DNA of 25,690 bases from Dehalococcoidia bacterium (lineage in GTDB: Bacteria; Chloroflexota; Dehalococcoidia; Dehalococcoidales; E44-bin46): the NCBI GenBank assembly GCA_020343755.1, contig CP070810.1, forward strand, positions 766,041-791,730. Direction: 5' to 3'. Both the position numbers and the translations under genes were made by a program. This document shows, in pieces, positions 14,208 to 21,856 of the stretch. Under the pieces are notes generated by a model. The model saw nothing but the letters and a program-made list of their open reading frames with translations. It ran no database searches and was not told the DNA's origin. Each line of letters opens with the position of its first letter. Position 1 is the first letter of the stretch.

Positions 14208-15351
14208 CTTGCTCCTTTGATTTTACGGAGGCAGAGTCTTTATCCTTTACCTTCTTCGCTCTTCTTGTCGGCTTCGCAGGTTTCTTCTTCAATTCTACAG
14301 AGGCGGGTTCTACCGGCTCAGGCTCAGGTGTCTTTTCAGCTACCTCTTCCGCTGGTGCAGCTGGCACCTCCTCAACTTCGGCCACTGGCTCAGCTACCTC
14401 TCCCGCTGGCGCAGCTGGCACCTCCTCAACCTCGGCCACCGGCTCAACTATCTCTTCCGCTGGCGCAGCTGGCACCTCCTCAACTTCGGCCACTGGCTCA
14501 GCTACCTCTTCCGCTGGTGCAGCTGGCACCTCCTCAACTTCGGCCACCGGCTCAACTATCTCTTCCGCTGGTGCAGCTGGCACCTCCTCAACTTCAGCCA
14601 CTGGCTCAGCTACCTCTTCCGCTGGTGCAGCTGGCACCTCTTCAACTTCAGCCACTGGCTCAGCTACCTCTTCCGCTGGCACAGCTGGCACAGCTGGCAC
14701 CTCTTCACCTTCCTCCACCTCAACCTGAGGAAGAATATCACCTCTATATATCCAGACCTTTACCCCAATCCGACCGAGAGTGGTACGTGCCTCAGCCAAG
14801 CCGTAATCAATATCAGCCCGTAGCTTCTGCAGGGGTACCTGCCCCTGATGCATCGTTTCACGACGAGCTATCTCAGCACCACCTAATCTACCAGCACAGC
14901 TGATTCTTATCCCCTTAGCTCCAGCCTCAAGGGTGCGAAAAATAGCTTGTTTCATCGCCCTGCGGTGAGCAATACGACGCTCAATCTGCTCAGCTACCGC
15001 CTTGGCTACCAAATAAGCATCGAGTTCGGGCTGCCGGATCTCCTGAATATTTAACTGAACCCTACTCCCAATAAGGCTCTCGAGGCGCTGCCTCATTTCA
15101 TCAACTCTTTGCCCTCCCCGCCCGATGACAACACCAGGACGGGCAGTATGAATAGTTATCACCACCCTGTTTGCCTGACGGTCAATCTCAACCAAGGAGA
15201 TACCAGCATTAGCATACTCAGACCTAATAGCCTGCCGAAGTTTTAGGTCTTCGTGCAAAAACTCTACATAACGCTTACTGGCGTACCACTTGGCTTGCCA
15301 ATCCCGTATGATGCCAATTCTAAAACCGGTAGGATGAACCTTACGCCCCAA
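14167..15351 (-). CDS. rpsC: 30S ribosomal protein S3 with long repeat-bearing C-terminal tail
   Basis: S3 lines the mRNA entry tunnel with S4 and S5. The core (about residues 1-205) is normal: MGRKVHPTGFRIGIIRDW, a KH domain with GVVIGRGG, and RLGGAEIARRE with GRIGVKVWIYRGDILP. After this, where most S3 proteins end, a tail of about 185 residues follows: six 18-residue Glu/Val/Pro/Ala repeats (residues 227-334), then a Pro/Lys-rich end (ELKKKPAKPTRRAKKVKDKD ...). I chose the TTG at 15351 (394 residues), as AGGAGG lies 6 bases upstream and homologues begin MGRKVHP; the frame opens to 15375. It overlaps rplV by 11 bases and rplP by 41. The tail is likely disordered and highly acidic, then basic; its function is unknown. 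Confidence 0.95.
   Translation of the reverse strand: MGRKVHPTGFRIGIIRDWQAKWYASKRYVEFLHEDLKLRQAIRSEYANAGISLVEIDRQANRVVITIHTARPGVVIGRGGQRVDEMRQRLESLIGSRVQLNIQEIRQPELDAYLVAKAVAEQIERRIAHRRAMKQAIFRTLEAGAKGIRISCAGRLGGAEIARRETMHQGQVPLQKLRADIDYGLAEARTTLGRIGVKVWIYRGDILPQVEVEEGEEVPAVPAVPAEEVAEPVAEVEEVPAAPAEEVAEPVAEVEEVPAAPAEEIVEPVAEVEEVPAAPAEEVAEPVAEVEEVPAAPAEEIVEPVAEVEEVPAAPAGEVAEPVAEVEEVPAAPAEEVAEKTPEPEPVEPASVELKKKPAKPTRRAKKVKDKDSASVKSKEQDATTQTSEIPQDS
14350..14673 (-). repeat. In-frame 54-bp tandem repeat, six copies, in rpsC
   Basis: Six consecutive 54-base units encode 18-residue copies of EEVAEPVAEVEEVPAAPA. Reading from the N-terminal side, the first four residues are EEVA, EEVA, EEIV, EEVA, EEIV, GEVA and the remaining 14 are identical in every copy. 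The EEVA/EEIV alternation suggests that a 108-base double unit was duplicated. Units differ mostly by synonymous changes. A partial seventh copy (EEVAE) follows, and VPAVPAVPA precedes the array. Confidence 0.95.
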
Positions 15352-15688
15352 CTTTTTCCTCCTGCTCGGCAACAACCACTGTAATATGACTAGACCGCTT
15401 AAGGATGGGGCTGACTCGCCCTCGAGCCCGTGGACGGAACCTCTTCAGGGTTGGTGCCTCGTCAACAAAAATGCTAACAATCCTTAAATCCGGCGACATC
15501 TGAAAATTGTTCTCAGCATTAGCTGCCGCTGATTTCACTACCTTGGCCACAACTCGAGCTGTGGGTGAGGAGGCAAACTTGAGTAGGGTCAAGGCTTCGT
15601 CCACCGTCTTGCCTCGTATCATATCTGCTAACGGACGCACCTTACGAGACGGTATACCTATGTCTTTAGCCACTGCTCTCACTTCCAT
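15341..15688 (-). CDS. rplV: 50S ribosomal protein L22
   Basis: L22 (115 residues) has a globular domain at the tunnel exit and a long hairpin lining the peptide tunnel (macrolide-resistance site). Seen: IPSRKVRPLADMIRGKTVDEAL, AANAENNFQMSPDLRIVSIFVDEAPTLKRFRPRARGR (in parts) and RSSHITVVVAE. ATG start 18 bases after rpsS. The end overlaps the rpsC start and carries the rpsC SD. Confidence 0.97.
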   Translation of the reverse strand: MEVRAVAKDIGIPSRKVRPLADMIRGKTVDEALTLLKFASSPTARVVAKVVKSAAANAENNFQMSPDLRIVSIFVDEAPTLKRFRPRARGRVSPILKRSSHITVVVAEQEEKVGA

Positions 15689-15706
15689 GTATACCTACCT
15701 AAGTAA

Positions 15707-16000
15707 CTACTTTCTCTTTCTTACCTGAGTAATCCTTTCTGCCTTAGCCACGTGCCCCCTAAAGGTTCGGGTTAAAGCAAACTCGCCTAATTTATGCCCC
15801 ACCATATTCTCGGTGATAAAAATAGGCACATGTCTCCGGCCATTATGCACCGCGATAGTAAGCCCTATCATCGCCGGCATAATAGTAGATGACCGTGACC
15901 AGGTTCTTATCACCGCCTTCTCGCCAGAGCGATTAACAGCCTCTACCTTCTTTAGTAGTTTGGGGTCAATGGCTGGCCCCTTCTTAATTGACCTTGACAT
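15707..16000 (-). CDS. rpsS: 30S ribosomal protein S19
   Basis: S19 (97 residues) lies in the head next to S13 and contacts the A-site tRNA region. Typical text: MSRSIKKGPAIDPKLLKKV, RTWSRSSTIMPAMIGLTIAV, HNGRRHVPIFITENMVGHKLGEFALTRTFRGH (in parts). Length is slightly more than the usual 92-93. ATG start 20 bases after rplB. Standard S10-operon position between rplB and rplV. Confidence 0.97.
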   Translation of the reverse strand: MSRSIKKGPAIDPKLLKKVEAVNRSGEKAVIRTWSRSSTIMPAMIGLTIAVHNGRRHVPIFITENMVGHKLGEFALTRTFRGHVAKAERITQVRKRK

Positions 16001-16020
16001 TTGGCTTCACCTTTACTCGT

Positions 16021-16848
16021 CTATTTCCCCCGACGTTTAACAATCAACTTATCTGACGGCTTTGGCTTACGAGTCCTATAACCCAAAGCTGGCTTTCCCC
16101 ACGGTGTTTTAGGTCCAGGCATGCCTATCGGCGACCTACCTTCCCCACCACCATGGGGGTGGTCACGCGGGCTCATAGCCGAGCCCCTAACCGTAGGTCG
16201 CCAACCTAACCACCGCTTGCGGCCTGCCTTGCCCAATTTAATACCCTGATGGTCAATATTCCCCACCTGCCCAATGGTAGCTAAACAATCACTGCGAATT
16301 CGCCTCATCTCACCAGATGGTAACCGAACCAAGGCATATTCACCCTCCTTCACCATTAATTGAGCTGCGGCTCCAGCACTGCGTACCAACTGTGCGCCCC
16401 TGCCCTTCTCTAACTCAATATTATGTATCATAGTGCCGCTTGGGATTAGCTTCAAGGGTAAAGCGTTCCCAGGTTTTATTTCAGCCTCACTGCCTGACTT
16501 TATCGTATCCCCAACGTTAAGCCCTAAAGGGGCAAGAATGTAGCGCTTTTCCCCATCAGTATAATGAATGAGAGCAATATTTGCTGAACGGTTAGGATCG
16601 TATTCGATAGCAGCCACTCTACCGGGAACACCAACCTTATCACGCTTAAAATCAATAATGCGGAGCCTTCGTTTGGCACCCCCGCCCCGGTGTCGAACCG
16701 TTATTTTCCCCCGAGTGTTACGCCCAGCCTTCTTTTTAAGGGGTAGGAGCAGCGATTTCTCTGGCTTGCTTTTAGTTATTTCCTCAAAGGTAGAACCACT
16801 CATACCTCGCCTACCAGGAGAGGTTGGACGATATGCCTTTAGTGCCAC
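16021..16848 (-). CDS. rplB: 50S ribosomal protein L2
   Basis: L2 (275 residues) is required for subunit association and peptidyl-transferase activity. The OB and SH3-like domains are complete: RNTRGKITVRHRGGGAKRR, YDPNRSANIALIHYTDGEKR, VRLPSGEMRRI, and the catalytic-site segment SPRDHPHGGGEGRSPIG with the essential His, followed by WGKPALGYRTRK. GTG start with GGGGGA upstream, 22 bases after rplW. Confidence 0.97.
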   Translation of the reverse strand: MALKAYRPTSPGRRGMSGSTFEEITKSKPEKSLLLPLKKKAGRNTRGKITVRHRGGGAKRRLRIIDFKRDKVGVPGRVAAIEYDPNRSANIALIHYTDGEKRYILAPLGLNVGDTIKSGSEAEIKPGNALPLKLIPSGTMIHNIELEKGRGAQLVRSAGAAAQLMVKEGEYALVRLPSGEMRRIRSDCLATIGQVGNIDHQGIKLGKAGRKRWLGWRPTVRGSAMSPRDHPHGGGEGRSPIGMPGPKTPWGKPALGYRTRKPKPSDKLIVKRRGK

Positions 16849-16870
16849 TTAACTTCCCCCTTCATAAATT

Positions 16871-17155
16871 CTAAACCCCTTCAAATAGTTCAATCTTATC
16901 CCCCGGCTGGAGGGTAACTATTGCCTTTTTCCAGGGTTGGGTTAACACCTGTCGCCTGCCTACCCTCCGTAGTTTACCACGTACGGTCACCACATTAACT
17001 GCGGTCACCCTGACCTTAAATGCCTTTTCCACCGCCTGTTTAATCTGTGGTTTGTTAGCGCCTCTGGCTACTTCAAAGGCATATTTGCCTTGAGCTTGAA
17101 GCTCGGTACTCTTCTCGGTTACTACCGGGCGACGCAATACCTCATAGGGATGCAT
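16871..17155 (-). CDS. rplW: 50S ribosomal protein L23
   Basis: L23 (94 residues) at the tunnel exit binds trigger factor and SRP. Seen: VLRRPVVTEKSTELQAQGKY, FEVARGANKPQIKQAVEKAF, VRVTAVNVVTVRGKLRRVGR, and the C-terminal KAIVTLQPGDKIELFEG. ATG start with AAGGAGG 5 bases upstream; the gene starts inside the last 14 bases of rplD. Confidence 0.97.
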   Translation of the reverse strand: MHPYEVLRRPVVTEKSTELQAQGKYAFEVARGANKPQIKQAVEKAFKVRVTAVNVVTVRGKLRRVGRRQVLTQPWKKAIVTLQPGDKIELFEGV

Positions 17156-17798
17156 TGCTGCCTCCTTGAGATACTTTCTCTCCCCATAACTCTTCTACTT
17201 TGCGCACAGCAGCTTCAGTCATCAATAGCGTTCTATAGGAAAGGATGTCAACCACATTAAGTAGATTAGCTAGCGTGGTCTTAATCCTCGGCAGGTTACG
17301 GGCTGATTTAACTACATTACTCTCCGGTTCCCCGGTAACAATAAGCGCTGAAGAATCCGCCCCCAGTGCTGTCAGAATCTGTGCCATATCCTTAGTTCTA
17401 GGCTCATCAAATTTCAGTTGCTCCACAACCATTAACTCCCCGTCTCTTGCCTTGGCCGACAGTACACACCTTAAAGCTAACTGACGCATCTTTTTAGGCA
17501 CTGCTTGCCTGTAGCTCCTGGGCTTAGGTCCAAAGGCAATACCTCCGCCTCGGCGCAGTGGCGACCTCCGGCTGCCGGCTCGGGCAAAACCAGTGTGTTT
17601 CTGCCGAAACAACTTCCTAGTACTACCAGAAACTTCACTACGAGTTTTGGTACTAGCTGTTCCCTGACGAGCATTTGCCTGCTGCCTTACCATTGCCTGG
17701 TGCACTACTGCCTGATTAAACGGCACGGCAAAAACTCGGTCACTTATCTCAATATGTTTAATCACCTCTCCGTCAAGGCTATAAACTGGAACTTGCAC
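17142..17798 (-). CDS. rplD: 50S ribosomal protein L4
   Basis: L4 (218 residues) has a globular domain and a long loop reaching the tunnel constriction. In E. coli it also represses the S10 operon. The loop is present: QKHTGFARAGSRRSPLRRGG with GIAFGPKPRSYRQAVPKKMR. C-terminal text NLLNVVDILSYRTLLMTEAA is standard. GTG start 5 bases after the rplC stop; a GGAGG lies further upstream within rplC. Confidence 0.96.
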   Translation of the reverse strand: MQVPVYSLDGEVIKHIEISDRVFAVPFNQAVVHQAMVRQQANARQGTASTKTRSEVSGSTRKLFRQKHTGFARAGSRRSPLRRGGGIAFGPKPRSYRQAVPKKMRQLALRCVLSAKARDGELMVVEQLKFDEPRTKDMAQILTALGADSSALIVTGEPESNVVKSARNLPRIKTTLANLLNVVDILSYRTLLMTEAAVRKVEELWGEKVSQGGSNASL

Positions 17799-17803
17799 TC
17801 CCC

Positions 17804-18427
17804 CTACTTCCTCCTGCCTGATTTCCGTATTAGTAATAATCCGTTGGTTGCCCCGGGCACTGCTCCCTTAACCACCAATAGGTTACGGGTAGGGTCGGCT
17901 TCAAACACCTCTAAATGACGCGCCGTCACTCGACTATTCCCCATATGTCCTGCCATGGGCCTCCCTTTAAGTACCCTACCGGGAGAGGTAGTAGCTCCTA
18001 TAGAGCCTGGGGCCCGGTGTCGGTCAGACTGCCCATGCGTTTTGGGTCCACCGGCAAAATGATGCCGCTTTACTACACCGGCAAAGCCCTTACCCTTTGA
18101 CACCCCGGTAATATCCACCAGGTCACCCGCCTTAAACAGGCTAACATCGACCTTGTCCCCTAACTTAATATTATCAACATCATCAGTTCTGAATTCTCGA
18201 AGATACTTAAACTGACCCAGCCCCTTGAGGTGTCCCTGCTGAGGAGAGTTGAGCCGTTTTGCCTGACCAAATCCAAGCTGAACAGCATTATATCCCTCCT
18301 TAGCTGCCGTCTTAACCTGTATTACAATGCACGGCCCAGCCTCGATAGCAGTTACTGCCTCCGCTTTGCCGTCCTCCCGGCATATCTGGGTCATGCCCAA
18401 CTTTCTGCCAATAATCCCCTGGGTCAT
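17804..18427 (-). CDS. rplC: 50S ribosomal protein L3
   Basis: L3 (207 residues) is an assembly-initiating 23S rRNA binder whose loop reaches towards the peptidyl-transferase centre. Family text: GIIGRKLGMTQI at the N-terminus, VDITGVSKGKGFAGVVKRH, and KGRPMAGHMGNSRVT. In the loop, GSIGATTSPG replaces the enterobacterial GSIGQNQTPG, so the Gln methylated by PrmB in E. coli is absent. ATG start with GAAGG upstream, 20 bases after rpsJ. Confidence 0.97.
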   Translation of the reverse strand: MTQGIIGRKLGMTQICREDGKAEAVTAIEAGPCIVIQVKTAAKEGYNAVQLGFGQAKRLNSPQQGHLKGLGQFKYLREFRTDDVDNIKLGDKVDVSLFKAGDLVDITGVSKGKGFAGVVKRHHFAGGPKTHGQSDRHRAPGSIGATTSPGRVLKGRPMAGHMGNSRVTARHLEVFEADPTRNLLVVKGAVPGATNGLLLIRKSGRRK

Positions 18428-18447
18428 ATCCCTAACCTTCTATAGTT

Positions 18448-18756
18448 TTACAACTTAATATCGATACTAACGCCCGAAGGCAGGCTCAAGCTAGCCAAGG
18501 CGTCTATTGTTTTAGAAGTGGTGTCTATAATGTCAATAAGGCGCTTATGGGTTCGAATTTCAAACTGCTCCTGAGAATCCTTATCAATAAACGGGGAGCG
18601 GATAACACTAAACTTTTGGATACGGGTAGGCAGAGGTATTGGTCCAATAACAACAGCCCCAGTCCGCTCCACCGCCTCAACAATCTGTAGAGCTGATTGG
18701 TCAAGTATCTTGTGGTCATAACCCTTTAGCTTAATGCGAATCTTTTGCTTAGGCAT
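18448..18756 (-). CDS. rpsJ: 30S ribosomal protein S10 / NusE
   Basis: S10 (102 residues) is part of the small-subunit head and, as NusE, takes part in transcription antitermination with NusB and NusG. Seen: KIRIKLKGYDHKILDQSALQ, IPLPTRIQKFSVIRSPFIDK, QFEIRTHKRLIDIIDTTSKT and the end LSLPSGVSIDIKL. ATG start only 6 bases after the fusA stop with AAGGTG upstream. No tuf gene lies between fusA and rpsJ. Confidence 0.98.
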   Translation of the reverse strand: MPKQKIRIKLKGYDHKILDQSALQIVEAVERTGAVVIGPIPLPTRIQKFSVIRSPFIDKDSQEQFEIRTHKRLIDIIDTTSKTIDALASLSLPSGVSIDIKL

Positions 18757-18762
18757 AAAAGT

Positions 18763-20838
18763 TCACCTTCTACCCACAGCTTTAATTTCATCCGCCAATT
18801 CAGGTGGTAACTCCTCATAGCGATAAAATTCCATAGAATGGGTGGCTCTGCCCTGAGTTAGTGACCTGAGGCTGGTGGCATAGCCAAAGGTCTCAGCTAA
18901 GGGGATGGATGAATAGATGACACGCATTTCGCCTTGCGTTTCTATAGCTTCAATACGTCCTCTCCTTGAATTGAGGGCAGCTATTATATCGCCAACAAAC
19001 TGCTCTGGGGTAACCACTTCCAACTTCATAATTGGCTCCAGAAGAATAGGCTTGGCTTTAGCCACACCATCCTTTAGCGCCACTGAGCCAGCTAGCCTAA
19101 AGGCTATATCTGAAGAGTCAACCTCATGATAACTACCGTCATAGAGGGTGGCTTTAATATCAACAATAGGGTAGCCAGCCAGCACCCCGGTCTCCATAGC
19201 CTCTTTAATCCCAATCTCCACCGCTGGGATATAATGCTTGGGTATAGCGCCATTTTTAACCCGGCTTACAAATTGAAAGCCGTTGCCACGCTCTACAGGC
19301 TCAAGCTCAAGACAGACATGACCATATTGGCCATGCCCTCCAGTTTGTCGAACGAATTTCCCTTCAACCCGCACCGGTATGCTTATCGTCTCCTTATAGG
19401 CAACCTGGGGCTTGCCTACCTTTGCCCCTACCTTAAATTCCCTGAATAGTCTACCTACTACGACCTCCAGATGAAGCTCACCCATACCTGAGATAACAGT
19501 CTGTCCAGTGTCTTGATTGTAATCCACCTTAAAGGTAGGGTCCTCTTCAACCAATTTGCTCAGGGCTTCCCCTATTCTATCTTGGTCAGCCTTGGTTTTG
19601 GGTTCAATAGCCACTGAGAGCACTGGCTCGGGGAAGCGAATAGCTTCAAGCAGGATAGGTCGCGAGGATTCGCATAGGGTATCACCGGTAAAGGTATTCT
19701 TAAGACCTAAGGTAGCAACAATAGCCCCGGTATCGGCCTCACTTACCTCCTCACGGCGGTTGGCATGCATCAATAATAGCCGTCCAATGCGCTCCTTCCT
19801 GCCTTGGGTGGCGTTAAATATCTGAGCCCTGGCCTTCACTCTGCCCGAATACACTCTTAAATAGACCAGCCTACCCACAAAGGGGTCAGACACTACCTTA
19901 AAGGCTAGTGCAGAAAAGGGGGCATCATCTCGAGCCGGGCGGGTGACTTCAGTCTTTAGCCTGGCATCAATGGCTCTTATCGGTGGCATATCTAAAGGAG
20001 ACGGAAGATAGCTCACAATAGCATCGAGTAACGGTTGAACACCTTTATTTCTCAGCGCACTGCCACAAAGGATAAGCACCCCTTTATTGGCTAGGGTCAC
20101 CCTTCTTAAGGCTGTTCTCAGCTCATTAGGAGTAATGCTCTTACCATCGAGATAAGCCGCCATAATCTGGTCATCACCCTCAGCCAATTTTTCAACTAGT
20201 GCCCGGCGAAACTCAGTACATATTGCCTTCTCTGATTCAGGGATAGCCGTCTCCAATGGTTTGGCATCAGGGCTTGCTTCAAAGCGCCAGGCCTTGTTTT
20301 CTATTAGGTCAATAACGCCTTCATACGAGGCTTCACTGCCTAGAGGTAACTGTATGGGCAGGGGCCTGGCTTGCAGTCGCTCTTCAATCATAGACAAACT
20401 GCGGTTGAAGCTGGCACCAATTCGATCCATCTTATTGATGAAACAAATTCTAGGCACGTTATACCGGTCAGCCTGACGCCATACTGTCTCTGATTGAGCC
20501 TCAACCCCAGCCACAGCATCGAAAAGCACCACTCCCCCATCCAATACTCTAAGGCTGCGCTCTACTTCAGCAGTAAAGTCCACATGCCCTGGGGTATCAA
20601 TAATATTGATTCGGTGGCTCTGCCAATAGCAAGTAGTAGCCGCAGCCGTGATAGTAATGCCACGTTCTCGCTCCTGTGCCATCCAATCCATCACGGCTGT
20701 GCCTTCGTCCACCTCACCAATCTTATAGGTACGACCAGTGTAGTATAGTATCCTTTCAGTGATGGTAGTCTTACCAGCATCAATGTGAGCGATAATAGCT
20801 ATATTTCGTATATGCTCTAATGGAAATCTCTTAACCAC
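18763..20838 (-). CDS. fusA: Elongation factor G
   Basis: EF-G is the GTPase that drives translocation and, with RRF, ribosome recycling. It has 691 residues, normal length. G1 is AHIDAGKT (17-24), G2 RGITI (59-63), G3 DTPGH (81-85), G4 NKMD (135-138) and G5 GSA (259-261). Domains II-V follow; domain IV includes GGHGQYGHV and domain V contains RRGRIEAIETQGEMRVI. GTG start with AAGGG 8 bases upstream, 24 bases after rpsG. The complete set of motifs argues for a functional enzyme. Confidence 0.97.
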   Translation of the reverse strand: MVKRFPLEHIRNIAIIAHIDAGKTTITERILYYTGRTYKIGEVDEGTAVMDWMAQERERGITITAAATTCYWQSHRINIIDTPGHVDFTAEVERSLRVLDGGVVLFDAVAGVEAQSETVWRQADRYNVPRICFINKMDRIGASFNRSLSMIEERLQARPLPIQLPLGSEASYEGVIDLIENKAWRFEASPDAKPLETAIPESEKAICTEFRRALVEKLAEGDDQIMAAYLDGKSITPNELRTALRRVTLANKGVLILCGSALRNKGVQPLLDAIVSYLPSPLDMPPIRAIDARLKTEVTRPARDDAPFSALAFKVVSDPFVGRLVYLRVYSGRVKARAQIFNATQGRKERIGRLLLMHANRREEVSEADTGAIVATLGLKNTFTGDTLCESSRPILLEAIRFPEPVLSVAIEPKTKADQDRIGEALSKLVEEDPTFKVDYNQDTGQTVISGMGELHLEVVVGRLFREFKVGAKVGKPQVAYKETISIPVRVEGKFVRQTGGHGQYGHVCLELEPVERGNGFQFVSRVKNGAIPKHYIPAVEIGIKEAMETGVLAGYPIVDIKATLYDGSYHEVDSSDIAFRLAGSVALKDGVAKAKPILLEPIMKLEVVTPEQFVGDIIAALNSRRGRIEAIETQGEMRVIYSSIPLAETFGYATSLRSLTQGRATHSMEFYRYEELPPELADEIKAVGRR

Positions 20839-20862
20839 TGTCCCGTCCCTTACCTTGAACTC

Positions 20863-21333
20863 TCACCACCTATAATGGGCAAAGGCCCTATTGGCCTGAG
20901 CCATTTTATGAGTGTCCTCACGCTTTTTAATAGTCGCCCCCTGTTCTTTCGAAGCGTCAACAAGTTCAGCTGCCAGCTTCTTCGCCATTGATTTGTCGGC
21001 TCTGGCTCTAGCCGATCGTATCAGCCAGCGTATAGCCAAAGAAGCACCACGGTCAGGCCGAACCTCCACTGGCACCTGATAGGTAGCACCCCCAACCCGA
21101 CGGGGCTTAACTTCAAGTAGCGGCGTGGCATTCTTTACCGCCTGTTCTAAAACATTAACCGGGTCTTTTGACTCCTGCCGCCCCATAATGTCTAAAGCAT
21201 CATAGACAATCCCCTCTGCCGTGGCTTTCTTACCTTGCGTCATTACTCGGTTAATCAACCTGGTCACGATGACACTATGATACTTAGCATCGGGAGAGAG
21301 TTCTCTTTCTATAACCCGACCCCGCCTTGGCAT
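20863..21333 (-). CDS. rpsG: 30S ribosomal protein S7
   Basis: S7 (156 residues) nucleates assembly of the 16S rRNA 3' major domain and lies at the E site. In E. coli it represses the str operon. Seen: INRVMTQGKKATAEGIVYDA, NATPLLEVKPRRVGGATYQV, AIRWLIRSARAR and KREDTHKMAQANRAFAHYRW at the end. ATG start with GGAGG 4 bases upstream, 14 bases after rpsL. Confidence 0.97.
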   Translation of the reverse strand: MPRRGRVIERELSPDAKYHSVIVTRLINRVMTQGKKATAEGIVYDALDIMGRQESKDPVNVLEQAVKNATPLLEVKPRRVGGATYQVPVEVRPDRGASLAIRWLIRSARARADKSMAKKLAAELVDASKEQGATIKKREDTHKMAQANRAFAHYRW

Positions 21334-21347
21334 CTTACCTCCTTAAT

Positions 21348-21827
21348 TTAAGCAACCTCTCCAGCTACCTCTCCAGCAACCTCTCCAGCAACCTCTTCAG
21401 CTACCTCTCCAGCTGCGCCTTTAGCTCGCTTGCTTCCATACTTACTACGACCCTGACGACGATTAGCTACACCGCTAGCATCCAGTGCACCTCGGATGAT
21501 ATGATAACGAACACCGGGTAAATCCTTTACTCGACCGCCACGAAGCAAGACTACGGAGTGCTCTTGCAACTCGTGCCCCTCACCGGGAATATAGGCAATG
21601 ACCTCCACCCCATTGGTCAGCCTCACTCTAGCTATCTTACGCAGGGCTGAATTAGGCTTCTTTGGGGTAATAGTCTTAACATGAATACAAACCCCTCGCT
21701 TCTGTGGAGAGCTCCCTGCCACCCTCTTATTCTTTAAGGCGTTATAGCTAAAGCGCAGGGCTGGCGTTTTAGTTTTCTTAATAACCTGCTTACGCCCTTT
21801 ACGGACAAGCTGATTAACCGTAGGCAA
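21348..21827 (-). CDS. rpsL: 30S ribosomal protein S12 with (G/E)EVA-repeat tail
   Basis: S12 forms part of the decoding centre and is the target of streptomycin-resistance mutations. Seen: MPTVNQLVRKGRK, ITPKKPNSALRKIARVRLTN (with the resistance-site Lys), GEGHELQEHSVVLLRGGRVKDLPG (in parts) with D102 at the site of methylthiolation in E. coli, and NRRQGRSKYGSKRAK, where the family normally ends. A tail of about 22 residues follows: GAA and then GEVA, EEVA, GEVA, GEVA, GEVA. The start is TTG at 21827 with GGAGG 7 bases upstream. It is the first gene of the cluster, behind a likely promoter and leader. Confidence 0.96.
   Translation of the reverse strand: MPTVNQLVRKGRKQVIKKTKTPALRFSYNALKNKRVAGSSPQKRGVCIHVKTITPKKPNSALRKIARVRLTNGVEVIAYIPGEGHELQEHSVVLLRGGRVKDLPGVRYHIIRGALDASGVANRRQGRSKYGSKRAKGAAGEVAEEVAGEVAGEVAGEVA
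21351..21410 (-). repeat. 12-bp tandem repeat, five copies, at the end of rpsL
   Basis: Five 12-base units directly before the stop encode GEVA, EEVA, GEVA, GEVA, GEVA. They differ only in one Glu/Gly change and in synonymous Val codons (GTT/GTA). The array looks like recent slippage growth. Confidence 0.9.
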
Positions 21828-21856
21828 TTGGCTGCCTCCTATTCCCCAACAATTTT

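Noticed and set aside
14350..14673. Regular repeats that could be a CRISPR array
   Set aside because: Units are contiguous, with no unique spacers, and are in frame within rpsC.
14099..14903. Two long plus-strand open frames rich in Ser/Thr/Ala or Pro/Leu/Gln opposite the rpsC tail
   Set aside because: They are mirror translations of the 54-base repeat, whose composition keeps several frames open; neither has a good SD, and the minus-strand S3 frame is certain.
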